Notes: generated by a model not told the origin, from the sequence alone. Positions 8,398-17,187 are shown, counted from the stretch's first letter. The stretch: DNA of 29,762 nucleotides from JBLHOS01 sp047623825 (GCA_047623825.1 JBLHOS010000034.1:1-29762), one strand, 5' to 3'. Program-made: numbers and translations.

Positions 8398-8730
8398 ATG
8401 GCTGTTAAAGTCACCATCTGTGAAGGGTGCAGGGCCACGGATGGTCCCATGCTTGGGGTCGCGATGATTGGCCCGTTGCGGGCTGCTGTCGCAGGGATGG
8501 CCGATGTTGTGACCACAGATTGCATGGTTGTTTGCGGCGCGCCTGTGTCCGTCTCTGTGCGGGCGCCAGGCAAGGCGGCTTATTTGTTCTCGGGCGTGGA
8601 CCTTGAAACGCAGATCGAAAACCTTGCGACCTTTGTTCGGCTCTATGCGCAGGCCCCGGATGGCATCGTCGATGATGTGCGTCCCTGCGGTGATCTGCGG
8701 TTCCGCCTACTTGGTAGAATTCCAGCCTAG
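8398..8730 (+). CDS. DUF1636 family Cys-containing protein, paralogue A
   Basis: A 110-residue protein of the DUF1636 family, a small thioredoxin/ferredoxin-like fold with conserved cysteines. C8 and C11 form a CxxC near the start, then C42 and C46 (DCMVVC). The usual third cysteine of the CX3CX3C block is missing; the position is valine (V50). Function is unknown, but the family often sits near cobalamin and metal genes. I chose ATG 8398 (AGGAAA five bases upstream) over the GTG three bases earlier. The gene lies on the plus strand inside a minus-strand operon. Its TAG stop shares the palindrome CTAG (8727-8730) with the cbtA stop. Confidence 0.8.
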   Translation: MAVKVTICEGCRATDGPMLGVAMIGPLRAAVAGMADVVTTDCMVVCGAPVSVSVRAPGKAAYLFSGVDLETQIENLATFVRLYAQAPDGIVDDVRPCGDLRFRLLGRIPA

Positions 8731-9407
8731 GCCGCCGCTGACCACACCTGGCCGGCAACAGCCCCCATGACAGCCCAAGCCACTGCGGCAACCCCCAGTG
8801 ATCTTGCGGCAAACAACGATCCAAGTTCAGCCGGACCAAGCCCGAAATAGGTATCGAGCTGTGGCGCGCCCACGATATGCGGCGCCAGGATCAGGGCAAC
8901 GCCCACAACTGGCCACATAGGGCCGCGTCCATAACCCAGGCTCGCGATGCCTGCTGCGGTAAAGATCACACAGCCGATCCACCATAATTGACGCGGCGCA
9001 AGTTCTGCGGCGATGGTGCCGGGCAGTTCAGGCGGTAGGCCCATCGCAGGCGCCAAATGAACCGCTGCAAACCCCGCAAAACCCCAAATCAGCCCACTGG
9101 TTTGCGTAATCTGATGGCCAAACCGCGACGCGATGGCAAAGCCTGCCACAAGGATCAGCGCAAAGCCTGTAAAAGTGATCAGGTCCATGGCAAATGTGCC
9201 CAGATGGCGCATTGGATCCGCCCATATCATCGACGATCCGGCCTCAGACTCTGGTAACCCGGTCAGGCTAAAATGGATGCGTGCGCCAGTTTCATATAGC
9301 TCTCCCTCCATCAGGACGGGAACCACAAGAAAATACTGGAGCACAGCTGCGATAAGCCCCGCCGTCAGCCCAGCGAACACGGCGCTGGTCAGCAAATGTT
9401 TTGTCAT
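8727..9407 (-). CDS. cbtA: CbtA, cobalt transport membrane subunit
   Basis: A 226-residue integral membrane protein of the CbtA family, a proposed cobalt transporter component made with the small His-motif protein CbtB. Five or so hydrophobic segments are visible. The first is FAGLTAGLIAAVLQYFLVVP near the N-terminus, and the family-typical WADPMRH loop is followed by a histidine (H69) before the second segment. It follows cbtB by 21 bases, and the pair lies behind an AdoCbl riboswitch. That fits repression of cobalt uptake when the cofactor is abundant. The ribosome site is weak, suggesting coupling to cbtB. Confidence 0.9.
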   Translation of the reverse strand: MTKHLLTSAVFAGLTAGLIAAVLQYFLVVPVLMEGELYETGARIHFSLTGLPESEAGSSMIWADPMRHLGTFAMDLITFTGFALILVAGFAIASRFGHQITQTSGLIWGFAGFAAVHLAPAMGLPPELPGTIAAELAPRQLWWIGCVIFTAAGIASLGYGRGPMWPVVGVALILAPHIVGAPQLDTYFGLGPAELGSLFAARSLGVAAVAWAVMGAVAGQVWSAAA

Positions 9408-9428
9408 TAGATGGTCAGCCGTTGCCAG

Positions 9429-9611
9429 TTAGTGGCAAGGGAACGAAACAGCATGACGGGTGTCATGGGCAGTTTCATGTAGAGCTGATGCGTGGCTAAA
9501 GCCTGCAACGAAAATCAGGCCGACGCCCATAAACATCGCCAAGGCGATTGGCAGAAGGTCGGCATGGGATACATCGGCGGCGTGTGTTGCGGCGTTTGCA
9601 TTGTTAGTCAT
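9429..9611 (-). CDS. cbtB: CbtB, small cobalt transporter subunit
   Basis: A 60-residue protein with one membrane segment (LLPIALAMFMGVGLIFVAGF) and a C-terminal histidine motif, ALHETAHDTRHAVSFPCH. This tail is diagnostic of CbtB and presumably binds cobalt. The longer open frame to 9734 runs back through the riboswitch and is not coding. I chose ATG 9611 because it begins the family-length protein and has a GGAGATAAG ribosome site a few bases upstream. It is the first gene after the riboswitch and partner of cbtA. Confidence 0.92.
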   Translation of the reverse strand: MTNNANAATHAADVSHADLLPIALAMFMGVGLIFVAGFSHASALHETAHDTRHAVSFPCH

Positions 9612-9660
9612 TGTCTTATCTCCTCCCCGTCCACCCGACGGGATAAATGGTTTCTTTCGC

Positions 9661-9852
9661 AGGGTCGGTCTCCTGGCTCGCGGGTCAAAGCTAAGGTGCC
9701 TGCCTTCCCGGTTTCCCAGTGGCGTCCTTGGCACCCGCTCACCGCATACAGTCGCGGGGGCGGCTGCGGACTTGGGCCTCCAATTGTGGATAAACCCTTA
9801 CCGCATTCCCATTTCATCCCCGAGCGCTTTGCGCCTAATCGGGGAACCATGC
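9661..9852 (-). ncRNA. Adenosylcobalamin riboswitch upstream of cbtB
   Basis: On the minus strand the leader contains the conserved pieces of the cobalamin riboswitch in order. These are GGGAATGCGGTAAGGG, the core GCCGCCCCCGCGACTGT, GCCACTGGGAAACCGGGAAG, and the 3' box GAGCCAGGAGACCGACC ending near 9661. It is about 190 bases long and ends some 50 bases before the cbtB ATG. Binding of AdoCbl is known to turn such genes off. Exact ends are approximate. I found no second copy elsewhere in the window. Confidence 0.95.
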
Positions 9853-9858
9853 TAATCT

Positions 9859-9888
9859 ATTGTGCGCTGTTGGCGCCGCATGCGTCAA
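9859..9888 (-). promoter_or_regulatory. Likely sigma70-type promoter of the riboswitch-cbtBA transcript
   Basis: Minus-strand -35 TTGACG (9888-9883) and -10 CACAAT (9864-9859) with an 18-base spacer. This would start transcription near 9852, right at the 5' edge of the riboswitch. The position supports it more than the score of the -10 box. Confidence 0.5.
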
Positions 9889-10017
9889 GGCGGTTTCCGA
9901 CCTATTGGAGGCGGTTTGCGCAGGCTTGTCATTATTTGCGAGGGCAGGGGCGGGATCATGGTGTTGGCGGCCAGATGCCGCGAACCCGTGCTAAAACCGG
10001 TTTGAGGTGAGCGCTGC

Positions 10018-10158
10018 CTAAGCGTAAGTTGAATGCCAAACCTGTCTGAATTCACGCCAATAAGTATCCATATCTTGGGGATAACTGAAGATTGGACGCC
10101 ATATAAAGGGGTGTTCCGTTGACATTTCCTCGACGTCGGCAACAAACTTAAGTTTCAT
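10018..10158 (-). CDS. Possible 46-residue protein of unknown function
   Basis: An ORF from ATG 10158 to TAG 10018 encodes a protein beginning MKLKFVADVEEMSTEHPF and ending EFRQVWHSTYA. The composition is protein-like (three Trp, several Phe/Tyr, balanced charge), unlike a random antisense frame. No good ribosome binding site precedes it, and the gene starts only 25 bases from the divergent smc start. I recognise no domain. It could be a genuine small gene, or the surviving end of a larger lost one. It lies upstream of the cbtB promoter on the same strand. Confidence 0.3.
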   Translation of the reverse strand: MKLKFVADVEEMSTEHPFIWRPIFSYPQDMDTYWREFRQVWHSTYA

Positions 10159-10182
10159 CGGAATCAACCGGGATAGGGTCAC

Positions 10183-13100
10183 TTGCGTTTTTCCAGGCTC
10201 AGATTGACAGGCTTCAAAAGCTTCGTGGACCCTACGGATCTGATCATCGCGGATGGTCTGACCGGGGTCGTAGGGCCTAATGGTTGTGGCAAGTCTAACT
10301 TGTTGGAGGCCCTGCGCTGGGTCATGGGTGAAAATCGCCCAACCGCAATGCGCGGCGGTGGCATGGAGGACGTGATCTTTGCTGGGGCCGCCACGCGCCC
10401 GGCGCGGAACTATGCCGAGGTGTCGCTGGTCATCGACAACTCGGAACGTCTGGCCCCATCCGGTTTCAACGATACCGATCAGTTGGATATCGTGCGCCGC
10501 ATCACCCGTGATGCCGGTTCGGCGTTTAAGACCAACGGTAAAGATGTGCGCGCCCGCGATGTGCAGATGCTTTTTGCCGATGCCTCAACTGGGGCCCATT
10601 CGCCCGCACTTGTCCGGCAAGGTCAGATTTCGGAACTGATCAACGCCAAACCTAAATCGCGCCGCCGCATTCTGGAAGAGGCCGCCGGGATATCAGGGCT
10701 TTATCAGCGTCGCCATGAGGCTGAACTGAAGCTGCGCGGCGCCGAGGGCAACCTGGCTCGCGTCGATGACGTTTTGGAGCAATTGGCCAGCCAGCTGTCC
10801 AGCTTGGCGCGTCAGGCCAGACAGGCCGCGCGGTACCGCGAAATTGGCACTGATTTGCGGATGGCTGAGGGTATTCTGCTATATCGTCGCTGGCGGGAGG
10901 CTGAGGATGCGCGCGCTGCTGCTGAGACTGTTTTGCGTCAGGCATTGACCGCCGCCGCCCAGTCCGAAAGTGCGGCCCTGAAATCGGGCAAAGCCCGAGA
11001 AGCTGCCGAACAAGTTTTGCCACCCCTACGTGAGGAGGAGGCGATCGCAAGCGCCATCTTTCAGCGTCTGCAGGTTGAACGTGACACGTTGATTGATCAC
11101 GAGAACCGCGCGCTTCAGGCAATCGAAACACTGACCGCCCGGATCGCACAGCTCGGCAATGACATTGCGCGCGAAACCAGCTTGAACGCGGATGCCGGAC
11201 AATCGGTTGAGGCGCTGGAATGGGAAAAGGCGCAGCTTGAAAAGGCCAGCGAAGGCTACACCGATGTGCTGGTGAATGCGGCTGGGGCAAGTGCCGATGC
11301 GGCCCGGATCCTGGCGGATCGTGAAAATGGTCTTAGCCAGCTGACCGAAGATGTCGCACGGCTGGCTGCGCGCCACGCCTCTGCCCAACGTTTATTGGAT
11401 GACACCAGACGCAGCGCTGAACGGTTTGCAGCTGAGGCGGGTAAGGCCCGGTCTGCGGCCCATGACGCCGAACTGCAACTCAGCGATTTGGTGGCCCGCC
11501 ACGCAACCGCCGAAACTGATCTGGCCAAGGCCACCGATCTGGCTGCGCGTGCCGATGAAATTTTAACTGAGGCTGAGGCTGCTCGCGCACTTGCGCAATC
11601 GCGCGAAAGCGAGGCCCGCGTCACATTGGCTGAGGCCGACGGTCAAGCCAACACGCTGGACGCAGAGGTTCGCGCGCTTGGCAAATTGCTGGACCGTGAC
11701 CGCGGCGATCACGATCAGGTGCTTGATATCGTGCGCGTCGTTCCGGGATATGAGGCGGCTTTGGGTGCGGCCTTGTCTGATGATTTGAAGGCCCCCTTGC
11801 TAAGCGACGGTTTGGCCACAACGGGTTGGACCAATTTGGCGGTCTATTCAGCGGTGCAGCCATTGCCGGGCGGCACCTCAGCGCTGTCAGGTTATGTCGA
11901 TGCGCCTGATGCTTTGACGCGCCGCCTATCGCAGGTTGGAGTGGTCAGCGCATCCGACGGCCCGATCCAGCAATCGCAATTATTGCCTGGCCAACGGCTT
12001 GTCAGCATGGCTGGCGATCTATGGCGATGGGACGGCTACTGCCTTGCAGGTGCAGACAGTACTAGTACTGCCGCGCGCCGCCTTGAACAGGTCAATCAGC
12101 TAAGCGAAGTCTCAGCTGAGTTAGAGCGCGCTACCATTGCCGCAGACCGTGCGCGCACAGCCCACATCCAAATTGGGACGCGTTTGGCGATACTTAGCGA
12201 TGCAGACCGTCAGGCACGAGAGGCCCGCCGCGCGGCTGATCAGCAAGTCGCCGATAACAATCGCGCCTTTAGCCGGGCAGAGGCAGACCGCAATATTCTG
12301 GCTGGTAAGCTCGAAACTCTGCGATCTGCTGTGACCCGCAATGAGGAGGAGGCCGCAGCGGCCCAATCCCAGATGACTGAGGCGCAAGCTGCGATCGACG
12401 ATCTGGATGATTTGCCGACGATGCGCGGTCAGGTTGAGGATGCGAAATCTAAGGTTGACGATGCCCGCCGCCAGATGCTGGCCAAGCGCGCAGGCCATGA
12501 TGATCTGAAACGTGAGGGTGAGGCCCGCCTGCGCCGCAGCCAACAGATCGTGATCGAGATCAGTGGCTGGCGGCACCGCTTGGAAACCGCAAAAACTCGG
12601 ATTACAGAGCTAGAGATCCGCAAAGCCAGTTCTGAGGTCGAGTTGGGTTCGGCCCAAGCCATACCCGGTCAGCTCACCGCCAAACGCGATGAGCTTTCCA
12701 GCAGTATCACGCAGGCCGAATCGCGCCGCCGTGCAGCCACAGATGCCGTCGCAGAGGCGGAAACGGCCTTGCGGGCCACCGTCGCCGCGGAGCGTGAGGC
12801 CGAGCGTTTGGCCTCTGCTGCGCGCGAAGACCGTGCCCGCGCTGAAGCCCGCCGCGACAGCGCCGTTGAGACCGTTGCCTTGTCGACGCAGCGTATTCTA
12901 GAGGCCATGGAAACAACGCCCGAAAAGCTGTTGGCGGATCTGGGCGCAGACCCCGCTGCCATGCCGCCTGCTGACCGGGTTGAGGCTGATGTGCTGCGAC
13001 TGCGCCGTCAGCGCGACGCCTTGGGTGCCGTCAACCTTCGCGCCGAAGAAGACGCCCGCGAGGTCCAAGAAGAGCACGACACGCTGGAAACTGAAAAGCT

Positions 13101-13641
13101 TGACCTTGACGCCGCGATCAAAAAGCTGCGGACGGGGATTTCCAACCTTAACCGCGAAGGTCGTGAACGCCTGCTAACTGCGTTTGAGGATGTGAACCGT
13201 AACTTCGCCGTCCTGTTCACCCATCTATTTGGAGGGGGGGAGGCCAAGTTGGTTCTTGTCGAAAGTGATGATCCTCTGGAGGCCGGGTTGGAGATCTTGT
13301 GCCAACCGCCGGGCAAAAAGCTTTCAACCTTATCGCTGCTGTCAGGGGGGGAGCAGACGCTGACGGCGCTGGCCCTGATCTTTGCCGTGTTTCTAGCCAA
13401 CCCTGCGCCGATTTGTGTGTTGGATGAGGTCGACGCGCCGCTGGACGACGCCAATGTCACCCGCTTTTGTGATCTACTGGATGAGATGACACGCCAAACC
13501 AACACTCGGTTCCTGATCATCACGCACCACGCCGTGACCATGGGCCGGATGGACCGCTTGTTTGGCGTGACTATGGCAGAACAGGGCGTCAGCCAGCTGG
13601 TCAGCGTTGATCTGAAAAAAGCCGAACAAATGGTCGCATAG
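10183..13641 (+). CDS. smc: Chromosome segregation protein SMC
   Basis: A 1152-residue structural-maintenance-of-chromosomes ATPase that organises and segregates the chromosome with ScpA/ScpB. The Walker A GPNGCGKSN is at residues 31-39. Two long Ala/Glu/Arg-rich coiled coils flank a hinge at about residues 500-640. The C-terminal head has LSGGE near residue 1054 and Walker B ICVLDEVDAP shortly after. The start codon is TTG at 10183 with AGGG just upstream. No ATG gives the correct family N-terminus (RFSRLRLTGFKSFVDPT), so the TTG is secure. Convergent with the transglycosylase that follows. ScpA/B are not here. Confidence 0.97.
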   Translation: MRFSRLRLTGFKSFVDPTDLIIADGLTGVVGPNGCGKSNLLEALRWVMGENRPTAMRGGGMEDVIFAGAATRPARNYAEVSLVIDNSERLAPSGFNDTDQLDIVRRITRDAGSAFKTNGKDVRARDVQMLFADASTGAHSPALVRQGQISELINAKPKSRRRILEEAAGISGLYQRRHEAELKLRGAEGNLARVDDVLEQLASQLSSLARQARQAARYREIGTDLRMAEGILLYRRWREAEDARAAAETVLRQALTAAAQSESAALKSGKAREAAEQVLPPLREEEAIASAIFQRLQVERDTLIDHENRALQAIETLTARIAQLGNDIARETSLNADAGQSVEALEWEKAQLEKASEGYTDVLVNAAGASADAARILADRENGLSQLTEDVARLAARHASAQRLLDDTRRSAERFAAEAGKARSAAHDAELQLSDLVARHATAETDLAKATDLAARADEILTEAEAARALAQSRESEARVTLAEADGQANTLDAEVRALGKLLDRDRGDHDQVLDIVRVVPGYEAALGAALSDDLKAPLLSDGLATTGWTNLAVYSAVQPLPGGTSALSGYVDAPDALTRRLSQVGVVSASDGPIQQSQLLPGQRLVSMAGDLWRWDGYCLAGADSTSTAARRLEQVNQLSEVSAELERATIAADRARTAHIQIGTRLAILSDADRQAREARRAADQQVADNNRAFSRAEADRNILAGKLETLRSAVTRNEEEAAAAQSQMTEAQAAIDDLDDLPTMRGQVEDAKSKVDDARRQMLAKRAGHDDLKREGEARLRRSQQIVIEISGWRHRLETAKTRITELEIRKASSEVELGSAQAIPGQLTAKRDELSSSITQAESRRRAATDAVAEAETALRATVAAEREAERLASAAREDRARAEARRDSAVETVALSTQRILEAMETTPEKLLADLGADPAAMPPADRVEADVLRLRRQRDALGAVNLRAEEDAREVQEEHDTLETEKLDLDAAIKKLRTGISNLNREGRERLLTAFEDVNRNFAVLFTHLFGGGEAKLVLVESDDPLEAGLEILCQPPGKKLSTLSLLSGGEQTLTALALIFAVFLANPAPICVLDEVDAPLDDANVTRFCDLLDEMTRQTNTRFLIITHHAVTMGRMDRLFGVTMAEQGVSQLVSVDLKKAEQMVA

Positions 13642-13664
13642 ACGGCCACTCGCGCAACGTCCCA

Positions 13665-14837
13665 CTACATTTGGCGCAACAGTTCCGGTGTCGGCCAAGC
13701 ATCAGCGGGCAGGCCCAATCGTTCCTGCTCAATCTGCACGGCGTTACGCGTCCTGGCGCCCAAAATCCCGTCGATCCCACCCACATCATAGCCGCGGGCG
13801 GTCAATCGTTCTTGTAGTTGGAGCATCTGGTTGCCCTCAAGGCCAGCATCCGGGTTGCCCGCGTCAAAGATCGGTGCACCTGACAGACGCGTGGCGAAAT
13901 AGGCCGCCGTGCTGACATAGACAAAGCTTTGGTTCCACTCAAAGAACACGTTGAAATTCGGGTAGGCCAAAAAGGCTGGGCCATTGCGCCCTTGCGGCAG
14001 TAAAACCGAGGCTGGCAAACTACGACTTGGCAGCGCGCCGTTGCGACCGACCACGCCCGCGCGTTCCCAGTCAGCAACAGGGCGGACTGTTTGCAATCCC
14101 GTAGCAGACCAGTCGAACCCGCTTGGCAGCGTTATTTCTACCAGCCACGGCTCCCCGGCGCGCCAACCCAGATCGCGCAGCATATTGGCGCCTGACATCA
14201 GGGCATCCGCCTGTGAAGTTTTCAGCCGCACATGCCCGTCACCATCGCCGTCAATTCCGTTCTCGAGGATATCACCGGGCAGCATTTGGACCATCCCAAC
14301 CTCACCGGCCCACGCCCCGGTAGTGGTGGCAGGATCAAAATCACCGTTTTCATATAGCTCAAGTGCTGCGAAAACTTGTGGCCGAAAAAGTTCAGGCCGT
14401 CTGCAATCATGCGACAGAGTGACCAATGAGTTCAGAGTATTGAAATCCCCCTGCACCGCGCCAAAATCTGTCTCAAGCGCCCAAAATGCCAATAAAACCC
14501 CGCGCGGCACGCCAAATTGCTGCTCTGCACGATCAAAGATGCTGTCGTAGCGTTCGGCGTTTCGCCGCCCATTATCTATACGGTTCTGGCTGATTAGTCT
14601 GCGCGAGAACTCAACAAATGGGATCTGGAATATCCCCTGACCCCGGTCGGCGTTCAATGTTGACTGATCCTGCTGAGCATTGCGAAAGAAGCTGCCGACA
14701 GTACCGCGATCATGTCCTCGCGCGACGGCCTCGGCGCGTAACCCTTCGACAAAGCCTGAGAAATTACCGCCGCACTGGGCCTGCGCTATGCCTACGCTTA
14801 ACGTGAGGCCTAAGAGGAATATTGGTAAAAAGCGCAT
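13665..14837 (-). CDS. Lytic murein transglycosylase (MltB-like) with peptidoglycan-binding domain
   Basis: A 390-residue secreted enzyme that cleaves the MurNAc-GlcNAc bond of peptidoglycan. The signal peptide is residues 1-20 (MRFLPIFLLGLTLSVGIAQA); Q21-C22 follows, so it could be soluble periplasmic. The SLT_2 catalytic domain has Glu122 in FWALETDFG and the later GMVQMLPGDILENGIDGDGDG block. A C-terminal PG_binding_1 repeat spans about 325-390 (LQLQERLTARGYDVGGIDG). A second enzyme of the same architecture begins at the right end of the window. Its stop lies 23 bases from the smc stop. Confidence 0.92.
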   Translation of the reverse strand: MRFLPIFLLGLTLSVGIAQAQCGGNFSGFVEGLRAEAVARGHDRGTVGSFFRNAQQDQSTLNADRGQGIFQIPFVEFSRRLISQNRIDNGRRNAERYDSIFDRAEQQFGVPRGVLLAFWALETDFGAVQGDFNTLNSLVTLSHDCRRPELFRPQVFAALELYENGDFDPATTTGAWAGEVGMVQMLPGDILENGIDGDGDGHVRLKTSQADALMSGANMLRDLGWRAGEPWLVEITLPSGFDWSATGLQTVRPVADWERAGVVGRNGALPSRSLPASVLLPQGRNGPAFLAYPNFNVFFEWNQSFVYVSTAAYFATRLSGAPIFDAGNPDAGLEGNQMLQLQERLTARGYDVGGIDGILGARTRNAVQIEQERLGLPADAWPTPELLRQM

Positions 14838-14881
14838 TTTGAAATCCTATTCTGCTAAGGCCTTAACCTAACAGGGTCGGA

Positions 14882-15814
14882 CTATGCCGCAAGCGCCCAG
14901 AAAAATACAAGGATCAGGATTAGTCCAACAAAGGCTAACCATGCCTTCCACAGCGCAGCAACTGCATGGTCGATTTCGTCCTCACCCACGTCGCGGGCTC
15001 CGGCTTCATTCGCATAGGCAAAATCGCGCATCTCACCTTCATAGCTGCGCGGCCCTGACAGGGCGATCCCCAGAATGCCCGCCATCGCGGCCTCGGGCCA
15101 ACCAGCGTTTGGCGACCGGTGCAAACCTGCATCGGCCAGCGTGATCCGCCACGCGTGCCACGACCGGTGAACCCCTACCATCAGGATCGCTGACAGGCGC
15201 GCGGGGGCCCAGTTCAGCACATCATCCAGTTTCGCGGCGGCCCAGCCGAACGCCTCGTGTCGGGGTGTGCGGTAGCCGATCATACTGTCAGCAGTATTTA
15301 TGATCTTGTAGATCAGTAACCCGGGCAAGCCCAAGATCAGAAACCAGAACGCGGGCGCAATCACCCCGTCTGAGAAATTCTCGGCGGCACTTTCTATGGC
15401 GGCGCGGGCGACATCAGCCTCATCCATATCATTGGTGTCACGGCCCACAATCTTGGCCACGGCGCGTTTGCCTGCAGGTAGGCCATAGCGCAGCCCATTG
15501 GCCACCTCGGTCACATGATCAACCAGACTGCGTTGCGCCAACAAGATTGCGGTCAGAATGACCGAGATCAGCCAGCCAAACGGCAGGGCTTGCAGGATCA
15601 ACCCCAACACACCGGCCCCAACGACAAGCGCCCCAACGCAAAGCACACCGCGCCAGCGCTGCTCTTCGCCCTCATTAAAACGCTGATCCATCCATTCGAT
15701 CAGCCGCCCCATCAGGACCGCAGGGTGCGGCGCGCGGGACCAAAGCCATTTCGGCTCCCCAAAGATCGCGTCCAGCGCCAGGGCCAAAACCAGCAACAGT
15801 GCCGTCTCTATCAT
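14882..15814 (-). CDS. cobD: Adenosylcobinamide-phosphate synthase CobD/CbiB
   Basis: An integral membrane enzyme of 310 residues that attaches the aminopropanol (phosphate) arm to adenosylcobyric acid. The family N-terminus DAIFGEPKWLWSRAPHPAVLMG is present. So are conserved blocks FSDGVIAPAFWFLILGLPGLLIYKIINTADSMIGY and, later, FAWAAAKLDD-type sequence (GWAAAKLDDVLNWAPAR). I start at 15814 (MIETALLLVLALAL); the open frame upstream is antisense-like and lies inside cobC. The ATG overlaps the cobC stop by ATGA, so translation is coupled. The two products act in sequence on the same side chain. Confidence 0.94.
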   Translation of the reverse strand: MIETALLLVLALALDAIFGEPKWLWSRAPHPAVLMGRLIEWMDQRFNEGEEQRWRGVLCVGALVVGAGVLGLILQALPFGWLISVILTAILLAQRSLVDHVTEVANGLRYGLPAGKRAVAKIVGRDTNDMDEADVARAAIESAAENFSDGVIAPAFWFLILGLPGLLIYKIINTADSMIGYRTPRHEAFGWAAAKLDDVLNWAPARLSAILMVGVHRSWHAWRITLADAGLHRSPNAGWPEAAMAGILGIALSGPRSYEGEMRDFAYANEAGARDVGEDEIDHAVAALWKAWLAFVGLILILVFFWALAA

Positions 15815-16782
15815 GATCGCTCCAACGCGGTTGTAAGCTGCGCCCAATCGGGGTCGCTGCCCGGCAGACCAAGCCGAAGCCAAGTCTTCGAATACGGAAA
15901 TACACGGCTCCAGATATGAGCCCGCGCCAACCGGTCTTGCCATAACGGGGCATCGCCCACATCATAAAGCCGGAACAGCGTTGTGCCCCCAACGATCTGC
16001 GCACCTGCTGCCGTTATCACCGTGTCCAGTCGCGCCGCATCATGTGCCAAACGGTCACGGGTTTTCCTGGCCCAATTTGTGTCGTTCAGGGCTTTTGCAC
16101 CGACACGCAGCGCCGGACCTGATACCGCCCAAGGCCCGATTAAATCGCGCAGGGCGCGCAAAGTGTCAGGTTGGCCGATTGCAAACCCAAGGCGCATTCC
16201 AGCCAGTCCCCAGAATTTACCAAAGCTTTTGAGCACGACAACACCGGGCCGGTTCGTCAATTCGATCAGGCTAGCATCGGGCATCACGTCACAAAAGCTT
16301 TCGTCGATGATGGTCAGACGCTGCGGCCCGTTCAACTCAGCCGCACTCCAGACCCGTCCATCGGGATTGTTCGGATGCACAACGACCAAAGCATCAGCGG
16401 TGGTCTCGGCGGTGGTCTCGGTGACACGCCAACCGGCGGCGCGAAAGGCCGCACCATGTTCATTATAGGTCGGGCCCGGGATCTTCGCCGTGCTGGGATT
16501 GCCCAATGCCGGACTGCGCGCAATCAGCGCGGAGGCGCCGGGTGCCGCTACAATCTCAATGTCCTTTGAAACGCCCCAAAACAACCGCGCGGCCCCCAGA
16601 AGATCGGCCATCGCTTGCTCATCGGGCAAGCCCGTCCAGTCTTGGGTGGTAAATTCGGGCAGTGGATATGGGATCGGGTTGATGCCGGTCGAAAGGTCCA
16701 GCCAGTTTGTACGCACGCCACCATATTGGACGCGGGCGGCATCTAATCCGCCGCCATGGTCGCGCTTTGGCGCTGGGCTCAT
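15811..16782 (-). CDS. cobC: Threonine-phosphate decarboxylase-type aminotransferase fold enzyme CobC
   Basis: A PLP-dependent class I/II aminotransferase-fold protein of 323 residues. It supplies the (R)-1-amino-2-propanol phosphate arm by decarboxylating threonine phosphate (the CobC/CobD-Salmonella family). The N-terminal DHGGGLDAARVQYGG and LDLSTGINPIPYP motifs are typical. HPNNPDGR is near 136-143 and the likely PLP lysine is K189 in SFGKFWGLAGMRLG. It overlaps both the upstream DUF1636 gene and the downstream cobD by ATGA, forming a tight three-gene unit. Confidence 0.93.
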   Translation of the reverse strand: MSPAPKRDHGGGLDAARVQYGGVRTNWLDLSTGINPIPYPLPEFTTQDWTGLPDEQAMADLLGAARLFWGVSKDIEIVAAPGASALIARSPALGNPSTAKIPGPTYNEHGAAFRAAGWRVTETTAETTADALVVVHPNNPDGRVWSAAELNGPQRLTIIDESFCDVMPDASLIELTNRPGVVVLKSFGKFWGLAGMRLGFAIGQPDTLRALRDLIGPWAVSGPALRVGAKALNDTNWARKTRDRLAHDAARLDTVITAAGAQIVGGTTLFRLYDVGDAPLWQDRLARAHIWSRVFPYSKTWLRLGLPGSDPDWAQLTTALERS

Positions 16783-17147
16783 TCTGGCAAAGGCGGATGT
16801 CGGGTCACAAAATGACCCTTAATCGCCAGTGGCCATGTCCGATATGGAACTTGGCCCAGCGCGCTTTGCGCATGCAGGGTCGCGTACTCCACTACGGCGT
16901 CCGCAGCTTCTTGGCTCACCTCAAACTCACCCAGAGTATAGGCCAGTTTGCCCGTCGCCTGAATCGCTACATTGCACGCCCTTGTGCAGCCCATCAGGCA
17001 CGAATGGCGCCGCGTCTCGACCTCGATGGATTGCGCCGCTGCTGTCTCGATCAACTTGGCGAACACCTCACCATCGGTCTCGGTCATGGCGCGCAATTCC
17101 CAGTCGGGATGCTTGCAGGTGTCGCAAATTGTAATGACTGTGGTCAT
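16779..17147 (-). CDS. DUF1636 family Cys-containing protein, paralogue B
   Basis: A 122-residue DUF1636 protein with the full cysteine set: C8 and C11 (CDTC), then C50, C54 and C58 (SCLMGCTRAC). The pattern suggests a thioredoxin-like fold binding a metal or [2Fe-2S] cluster. No function is established. It starts the ATGA-coupled unit DUF1636-cobC-cobD. Paralogue A at 8398-8730 lacks the last cysteine of the triad. Association with cobalamin genes at both places supports a role in metal or corrinoid handling, which is inference. Confidence 0.85.
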   Translation of the reverse strand: MTTVITICDTCKHPDWELRAMTETDGEVFAKLIETAAAQSIEVETRRHSCLMGCTRACNVAIQATGKLAYTLGEFEVSQEAADAVVEYATLHAQSALGQVPYRTWPLAIKGHFVTRHPPLPE

Positions 17148-17187
17148 TTTGGCCGCTCCTCAGAAGTCTTCCGCAAGAGGTTCAACC

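Noticed and set aside
8340..8573. N-terminal extension of cobW to 8573
   Set aside because: The extra residues have no homology to COG0523 and are antisense to a DUF1636 gene; a good SD precedes 8339.
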